NCBI GenBank assembly: GCA_002347285.1
Contig: DDXW01000002.1
Coordinates: 99,062-130,971, forward strand
DNA from: Rhodocyclaceae bacterium UBA2250
GTDB lineage: Bacteria; Pseudomonadota; Gammaproteobacteria; Burkholderiales; Rhodocyclaceae
DNA: 31,910 nt
Direction: 5' to 3'
The notes beneath the pieces are model-generated. The model was not told the DNA's origin and searched no databases. It worked only from the letters and a program-made list of their open reading frames with translations. A program made the position numbers and the translations under genes. Positions 27,067 to 31,910 of this stretch are shown one piece after another; position 1 is the stretch's first letter, and the number at the start of each line of letters is the position of its first letter.

Positions 27067-28191
27067 TCACAGCAGCCGCCGGAAGCGCCAGGCGGCGAAG
27101 CCGAACATGAGCGAACCCAGCACGACGATGCCCAGAATGTCGTGCCAGACATAGGCGAGGCCGTTGCCCTTGAACAGCACCTGGTAGCCGAAGTCGATGT
27201 AGTAGCGCATGGGCGAGATCAGGGTGGCGTAGCGCATCCACGGCGCCATGCTCTCCGGCGGCGTGGTGGCGCCAGAGAGGAACAGCATGGGAAACAGGAT
27301 CAGGAACAGCATCATCGCCGCCTGGGCGAGGCTGCGCGCGAAGACCGCCACCGCCAGTCCCAGGCTGGCCACGGAGAAGGTGTAGAGCACCGAGACGCCG
27401 TAGAACAACAGCAGGCTGCCGCGCAGCGGGGTGTGAAACACGCCCTGCACGATCCCGACCAGCGCCAGGAGCGACAGCCCCAGCACCATGACCAGCGTGG
27501 GCAGGATCTTGGCGAGAAAGAGTTCCGCTGGCCGCAGCGGACTCACCAGCAGCTGCTCCAGCGTGCCCTGCTCCTTCTCGCGCACCATGGCCGCGGCGGT
27601 GAGCAGCATGGACAGCATGGTGATCATGTTGAGCATCTCCAGCAGGCTGGAGAACCACGCCGAGGTGATGTTGGGGTTGTAGGCCACGCGCACGCGGGCA
27701 TCCACCTGGGGCAGCCGCGCCAGCGCCCGCTCGGCCGGCCCGGCGCGCCGTTCCAGCAGTTCGATGGCGTACTCGCCGGCCAGCCGCGCGATGTGGCCAC
27801 CGGCCAGGGTGGCCATCTGCGACTGGGTACCGTCCTGGATGACCTGGAAACGGCCCTGGCCTTCGCGGACCAAGCGGCCGAAATCGGGCGGGATGACCAC
27901 CGCGAGGCTGGCACGGCCGCCGTCCAGGGCCGCCACCAGGGCGGGGTCGCTGTCCACGTGCCCGACGACGCGGAAATACGGCGGCCGCAGGCGATGGATG
28001 AGTTCCCGCGACTCGTCGCTGCGGGATAGGTCGAGCACCGCCACCGGATAGTTGTTGAGATCCATGCTGACCGCGCGGCCGGCGATGAAGATGGCACCGG
28101 TGAAGCCCCACAGCAGGATGAACAGGATCGCCGCGTCGGAGAAGAGCTGGCGGAACTCCTTGCGCGCCATGGCGGCGATGCGCTGCCACAT
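27067..28191 (-). CDS. ABC-2 type transporter permease, YhhJ-like
   Basis: A 374-residue permease with one N-terminal helix, a large periplasmic domain (about residues 45-175) and five C-terminal helices, the usual ABC-2/DrrB-like plan. YNPNITSAWFSSLLEMLNMITMLSMLLTAAAMVREKEQGTLEQLLVSPLRPAELFLAKI and FLSGATTPPESMAPWM closely follow the E. coli YhhJ pattern (YNPN, REREHGTVEHLLVMPI, LSGGSTPRESMP). It is expected to pair with the second permease and the two-domain ATPase as an exporter of an unknown compound, probably with an HlyD adaptor encoded outside the window. Its ATG shares one base with the stop of the MFS gene (TGATG), so translation is coupled. Confidence 0.92.
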   Translation of the reverse strand: MWQRIAAMARKEFRQLFSDAAILFILLWGFTGAIFIAGRAVSMDLNNYPVAVLDLSRSDESRELIHRLRPPYFRVVGHVDSDPALVAALDGGRASLAVVIPPDFGRLVREGQGRFQVIQDGTQSQMATLAGGHIARLAGEYAIELLERRAGPAERALARLPQVDARVRVAYNPNITSAWFSSLLEMLNMITMLSMLLTAAAMVREKEQGTLEQLLVSPLRPAELFLAKILPTLVMVLGLSLLALVGIVQGVFHTPLRGSLLLFYGVSVLYTFSVASLGLAVAVFARSLAQAAMMLFLILFPMLFLSGATTPPESMAPWMRYATLISPMRYYIDFGYQVLFKGNGLAYVWHDILGIVVLGSLMFGFAAWRFRRLL

Positions 28192-29369
28192 CAGACCATC
28201 CTCCGCGCCGCCGGGACGAGCACCCAGGCCTGGAGCGCCGCCGCCGCGGCGAGCGCGACCAGCGCCGCGCAGAGAAAGGCCGGGGCCGCGCCGAAGAACT
28301 GCCAGACCAGGCCGAAGGCGAGTCCGCCGGGGATGGCGGCGAGCCCCAGGATCATGTTGTACCAGCCGAAGGCGGTGCCGCTCGCCTCGGCCGCGGCGAG
28401 GTCGGCCACCACGGCGCGCTCCGCCCCTTCCGACAGGCCGATCAGCAGGCCATAGGCCGGTGCCGCCCACCACAGCGCGGCCGCCGAGGACACGGCGGCC
28501 AGCGCCAGGAATCCCGCCGCGTAGGCAATCCAGCCCCGGATCACGAAACGCCGCCGTCCGACCCGGTCGGCCCAGCGGCCGCCGCGCGCGGCGGCCAGCG
28601 ATTTGGCCAGGCTGAACGCGGCCCAGAGCAGCAGGAGTTCCACCACGGTCATGCCCAGTTCGTGCCCGCGCAGGACGACGAAGGTCTCCGAGGCGCGCGC
28701 CAGGCCGAAGCCCGCCAGCACCATCAGGAAGCGCCGCATGGCGGGCGGCAGCCCGGTCCAGACCAGGGGCGGGGACGTGGCGGGTGCGCGGCGCGCCGGC
28801 TCGCGCACCCCGAAGGCGATCAGCAGCACGGCCGCCAGCCCCGGCAGGGCCGAGAGCAGGATGACGTGCTGCAGATCGATGTCGCCCCAGGCCAGCATGG
28901 CGGCGGCCAGCAGGCTGCCGGCCATGGCGCCGCCGTTGTCCAGACCGCGCTGCAGGCCGTAGGCGCGTCCGCGCAGGGTTTCGGGGGTGGCGTCGGCCAC
29001 CAGGGCGTCACGGGGCGCGGTGCGCAGGCCCTTGCCCACCCGGTCCGTGGCGCGCAGCGCCAAGAGCCCGGCCCAATGGCCCGCCAGGCCGAACAGCGGG
29101 CGCACCAGGTTGGACAGCCCATAACCCAGCACGACCAGCCCCTTGCGGCGGCCGAGCCGGTCGGAAAGCCGCCCCGACCAGAGCCGCAGCAGGCTCGCCA
29201 GGGCATCGGCGACGCCTTCCACCAGGCCGAGCGCCACCGGCCCCGCCCCGAGCACGGCCGCCAGCAGGACGGGGACCAGGGGCGTCACCATCTCCGAGGC
29301 CAGGTCGTTGCAGAAGCTGACCAGGCCCAGCACCACCACGGCGCGCGGCAGGGTCTCCCGTGCGGTCAT
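28191..29369 (-). CDS. MFS transporter lodged between two ABC permease genes
   Basis: A 392-residue, ~12-helix major facilitator. SFCNDLASEMVTPLVPVLLAAVLGAG, RLWSGRLSDRLGRRKGLVVLGYG (motif A) and ATDRVGKGLRTAPRDALVADATPE are the recognisable blocks. The last is shared by a widespread group of uncharacterised bacterial MFS proteins with 380-420 residues. Substrate unknown; a drug or metabolite exporter is likely. It overlaps the upstream ABC permease and the downstream one by a single base each (TGATG), so it is made from the same transcript at linked levels. An MFS protein is not part of known RbbA/YhhJ or YbhFSR systems. It either adds a second export step or was captured by the operon. Confidence 0.9.
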   Translation of the reverse strand: MTARETLPRAVVVLGLVSFCNDLASEMVTPLVPVLLAAVLGAGPVALGLVEGVADALASLLRLWSGRLSDRLGRRKGLVVLGYGLSNLVRPLFGLAGHWAGLLALRATDRVGKGLRTAPRDALVADATPETLRGRAYGLQRGLDNGGAMAGSLLAAAMLAWGDIDLQHVILLSALPGLAAVLLIAFGVREPARRAPATSPPLVWTGLPPAMRRFLMVLAGFGLARASETFVVLRGHELGMTVVELLLLWAAFSLAKSLAAARGGRWADRVGRRRFVIRGWIAYAAGFLALAAVSSAAALWWAAPAYGLLIGLSEGAERAVVADLAAAEASGTAFGWYNMILGLAAIPGGLAFGLVWQFFGAAPAFLCAALVALAAAAALQAWVLVPAARRMV

Positions 29370-30502
29370 CAGCCTATCCTCTTCCTGAGCAGCAGCCAGG
29401 CGAGCCCGTAGACCGCCAGCGTGTAGGCGGCCAGCGCCGAAATCTGCGGCCAGTAGTAGGCGAAGCCCAGCCCCTTCATGTAGCTGCCGCGCACCAGCTC
29501 CATGAAATAGGTGGCGGGGATGAGCCGGGCGATGAACTGGCCGCCGGCGTCCATGCTCGCCACCGGCGTGATGAAGCCGGAGTAGTTGAAGGCCGGGGTG
29601 ACCGTGGCCAGGAAGGTCAGGATCATGGCGGCCAGCTGGGTGCGCACGAGGATGGAAAACAGCAGCCCGATGCCGATGGTGCACACCGCGTAGAGCAGCG
29701 CCGAAAGGGACAGCACGGCCACGCTGCCGACGAAGCGCACCTGGAACACGAACAGGCTGGCCGCGAAGATGAGCAGGTAATCCAGGTAGGCCACGGCGAG
29801 ATAGGGGGCGACCTTGCCGGCGATGATCTCCCAGCGCCGCGCCGGCGAGGCGTAGTAGTTGAAGATGGTGCCCGACTCGGTCTCCCGCGCCACCAGGAGC
29901 GCCCCCATGATGGCCGGGAACAGCATCAGGATCAGCACCAAGAGGCCCGGCACGATGGTGTTCTTGCTCTCCAGCGAGGGGTTGTACCAGACCGAGGTGT
30001 CCATCGCCACCGGCAGCACGCCGGCGCTCCCCATGCCCTGCCGGGCGAGGTGGTCGGCGAGCAGGCGCCCGTTGTAGAGGGCGTTGATCGCCGCGACGTA
30101 GCCGGAGATCACCGCCGCGCGGGTGGGAAACGAGCCGTCCACCGTGACCCCCACGTTCACCGGGCGGCCGCTGGTGAGGTCGCGCCCGAAGCCGGTCGGG
30201 ATCTCGATGATCACCCGGGCGCGGCCGGAGCGCAGCCAGCGCGCCTCCTCGCGCGGGTCGTCGGTGACGCCGCGCAGGGTGAAGTATTCGGAATGGTAGA
30301 AGGCGTCCATGTAGTCCCGGCTCATGGGCGTCTTGTCGCGATCCACGAAGACGAGCGGCAGGTTCTTGACGTCCAGCGAGAGGCCGAAGCCGAAGAGCAC
30401 GAGCATGAGCATGGGGATGACGAAGGTCAGGGCGAGATAGACCGGGTCGCGCAGGAGCTCCCGGCCTTCCTTGCGGAAGATGGCGAAGAACCGCTCAAGC
30501 AT
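29369..30502 (-). CDS. ABC-2 type transporter permease, RbbA C-terminal-like
   Basis: A 377-residue permease: an N-terminal helix (DPVYLALTFVIPMLMLVLFGFGLSLD), a periplasmic domain with LPLVFVDRDKTPMSRDYMDAFYHSEYF, and five to six C-terminal helices including LLVARETESGTIFNYYASP and FITPVASMDAGGQFIARLIPATYFMELVRGSY. This resembles the membrane part fused behind the ATPase domains in E. coli RbbA; here it is a separate protein. The gene overlaps the ATPase gene by 8 bases, consistent with a split or pre-fusion version. It should form a heterodimer with the YhhJ-like permease and export an unknown substrate. Confidence 0.92.
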   Translation of the reverse strand: MLERFFAIFRKEGRELLRDPVYLALTFVIPMLMLVLFGFGLSLDVKNLPLVFVDRDKTPMSRDYMDAFYHSEYFTLRGVTDDPREEARWLRSGRARVIIEIPTGFGRDLTSGRPVNVGVTVDGSFPTRAAVISGYVAAINALYNGRLLADHLARQGMGSAGVLPVAMDTSVWYNPSLESKNTIVPGLLVLILMLFPAIMGALLVARETESGTIFNYYASPARRWEIIAGKVAPYLAVAYLDYLLIFAASLFVFQVRFVGSVAVLSLSALLYAVCTIGIGLLFSILVRTQLAAMILTFLATVTPAFNYSGFITPVASMDAGGQFIARLIPATYFMELVRGSYMKGLGFAYYWPQISALAAYTLAVYGLAWLLLRKRIG

Positions 30503-31910
30503 GGTTGCGCTCCATGAAGCAGACGAAGGCCTCTTCCATGGTCGGCGCCTTTTGTCCGAACTCGGCCTCGATGCCGGCCTCCTCCAGCAACCGCCGGGCG
30601 CGCAGCAGATCGGCCTCGGCCTCCAGGCTCTGCCACTGGATGCGCCGGCCGTAGAGCATGGCGCCGGGGAAGGCCGGATGCAGCCGCTGGAAAGCCTCGG
30701 CGAAGTCGCGGGCGAACACCGAGACCACCGGGCCGGCGAGCGCTTCGGCCTTCTGCTTGATCTCTCCCGGGCTGCCCTCGGCGATCAGCCTTCCCTGCTG
30801 CATGAGGCCGAGGCGATGGCAGTGTTCCGCCTCGTCCATGTAATGGGTGGACACCAGCACCGTCACGCCCGAGGCGGCGAGCCCATGCACCAGTTCCCAG
30901 AACTGGCGGCGCATGAGGGGGTCCACCCCGGAGGTCGGCTCGTCCAGGAACAGCACGTCCGGTTCGTGCAGCAGCGCGCAGGCGAGCGCCAGCCGCTGCC
31001 TCAGCCCCAGGGGCAGCGACCCGGTCCGGCGCTCGGCGTAGTCCGCCAGCTCCAAGCGCTCCAGCAATTCCCGTCCACGGGCTTGCAGGCGCGCCGCCTC
31101 CAGGCCGTAGATCCCGCCGTAGAGGCGCAGGTTTTCCCAGACCCCGATGTCCCGATAGAGCGAGAAGCGCTGCGACATGTAGCCGGTGCGGCCCTTGAGC
31201 GCCACATGCTCGCGGGCCACGTCCAGGCCGGCCACGCGGGCACTGCCACCGGTTGGCCGCTGCAGGCCGCACAGCATGCGGATCAGGGTCGTCTTGCCGG
31301 CGCCGTTGGGGCCGAGCAGGCCGTAGATCTCGCCCTGGCCGATGTCCAGGTCGACGGCATCCACCGCCGTGAAGCTGTCGAAGCGGCAGGTGAGGCCGCT
31401 CGCCACCACGGCCGAGGCAACGGCGGCGGCGCGGGACCGGCTCGGGGCCAGCCCGACCCGCTGCGCGGGCCGGGCGGCGGCGAGATGGCGCACGAACACA
31501 TCTTCCAGGCCCGGGACCGCCGGATCGGCGCGGGCATCGCGCAACCCCGCGGCCTCGAGCAGGCGCGAGGGGTCGGTGTCCGGGCGCAGCAGCAGGTGCA
31601 CCGCCTGGCCGAAGACCGCCGCGCTCTCCACCTCGGGCCGGCCGGCGAGCGCCTCCAACGCGCGCTCGGTCTCCACTGCGGGGACGACGAACAGCCGGCC
31701 GGCGAGCTCGCGGGTCAGCCCTTCGGGCGAGCCCTCGGCGACGATGCCGCCCTCGTGCATCAACGCCACCCGGCGGCAGCGCTCCGCCTCGTCCATGTAG
31801 GCGGTGGTCAGCAGCACCGTGGTGCCGCGGCGGGTGACGAGGTCGTGGATGATGGTCCAGAAGTCGCGCCGCGAAAGGGGGTCCACGCCGGTGGTCGGCT
31901 CGTCCAGGAG
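30495..31910 (-). CDS. ABC transporter ATP-binding protein with two ATPase domains, 5' end missing
   Basis: The frame is open to the right edge, which cuts it inside the first ATPase domain at LLDEPTTGVDPLSRRDFW (Walker B and D-loop). The H-loop block TTAYMDEAERC and a linker follow. The second domain is complete: Walker A GPNGAGKTT (31287-31313), GYMSQRFSLYRD (Q-loop), signature LPLGLRQRLALA (Pro in place of the usual Ser), Walker B VLFLDEPTSGVDP and STHYMDEAEHC. Two tandem domains in one chain match RbbA and YbhF. The visible 471 residues end without a membrane domain, unlike RbbA. It powers the two downstream permeases at the cytosolic face. The missing part should hold the first Walker A, and an HlyD gene is likely just upstream. 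Confidence 0.93.
   Translation of the reverse strand, partial: LLDEPTTGVDPLSRRDFWTIIHDLVTRRGTTVLLTTAYMDEAERCRRVALMHEGGIVAEGSPEGLTRELAGRLFVVPAVETERALEALAGRPEVESAAVFGQAVHLLLRPDTDPSRLLEAAGLRDARADPAVPGLEDVFVRHLAAARPAQRVGLAPSRSRAAAVASAVVASGLTCRFDSFTAVDAVDLDIGQGEIYGLLGPNGAGKTTLIRMLCGLQRPTGGSARVAGLDVAREHVALKGRTGYMSQRFSLYRDIGVWENLRLYGGIYGLEAARLQARGRELLERLELADYAERRTGSLPLGLRQRLALACALLHEPDVLFLDEPTSGVDPLMRRQFWELVHGLAASGVTVLVSTHYMDEAEHCHRLGLMQQGRLIAEGSPGEIKQKAEALAGPVVSVFARDFAEAFQRLHPAFPGAMLYGRRIQWQSLEAEADLLRARRLLEEAGIEAEFGQKAPTMEEAFVCFMERNHA

Overview
The window is a compact, very GC-rich stretch of bacterial chromosome. Codon third positions are almost always G or C, genes are packed tightly, and many start/stop codons overlap (ATGA, TGATG). 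The gene set (GstA, WrbA, YgiD-type dioxygenase, NhaR-type LysR, EmrAB-like pumps, RbbA/YhhJ-like ABC exporter, TreS-maltokinase with TreZ and TreY) suggests a Gram-negative proteobacterium. A betaproteobacterium of the Rhodocyclales/Azoarcus kind is my best guess. That is inferred from protein style, not from a marker gene.

Region 1 (1-9131, + strand) is a trehalose/alpha-glucan operon. It holds the 3' part of a trehalose synthase-maltokinase fusion (treS-mak, cut by the left edge), treZ, and a 1707-residue MalQ-TreY fusion. The genes are joined by 4-base ATGA overlaps. TreY and TreZ make trehalose from glucan ends, MalQ re-equilibrates the short maltodextrins, and TreS interconverts trehalose and maltose. 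The maltokinase half would make maltose-1-phosphate, but its expected catalytic Asp is Asn here.

Region 2 (9160-12242) holds a minus-strand stress operon: hpf-like ribosome hibernation factor, TerC/Alx-family membrane protein, YccA/Bax-inhibitor-1 protein. A NhaR-like LysR regulator is divergent from it, and a small palindrome overlaps the likely hpf promoter.

Region 3 (12243-13119) is the only long gene-poor stretch and looks like a recombination scar. It contains a Cys-rich TraN-like conjugation fragment and the first ~25 codons of an Old Yellow Enzyme gene, abruptly truncated.

Region 4 (13120-17700) is a minus-strand series: ygiD-like dioxygenase, gstA, wrbA, short-type alpha-glucan phosphorylase, then the truncated OYE start. 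A divergent HxlR-type regulator with a clear inverted-repeat operator candidate faces it. This reads as quinone/electrophile defence coupled to glycogen breakdown.

Region 5 (17765-24273) has two EmrAB-like tripartite pump gene pairs (HlyD adaptor plus 14-TM DHA2 permease) arranged back to back around a universal stress protein and a MarR regulator. A canonical intrinsic terminator lies directly in the leader of the first pump. A SlyA-like palindrome lies in the usp/marR divergent region. No TolC-like gene is in the window.

Region 6 (24309-31910, minus strand) reads from the right: a two-ATPase-domain ABC protein (cut by the right edge), an ABC-2 permease, an MFS transporter, a second ABC-2 permease (YhhJ-like), the 3' remnant of a beta-barrel gene, and a P2-like cation ATPase. 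The ABC parts match a split version of the RbbA-YhhJ system, with an MFS gene wedged between the permeases by one-base TGATG overlaps.

I found no CRISPR array, tRNA/rRNA gene or intact insertion sequence. Most of the window is ordinary metabolism and efflux. The most unusual points are the MalQ-TreY fusion, the altered maltokinase motif, the terminator in the emrA leader, the MFS gene inside an ABC operon, and the gene remnants.
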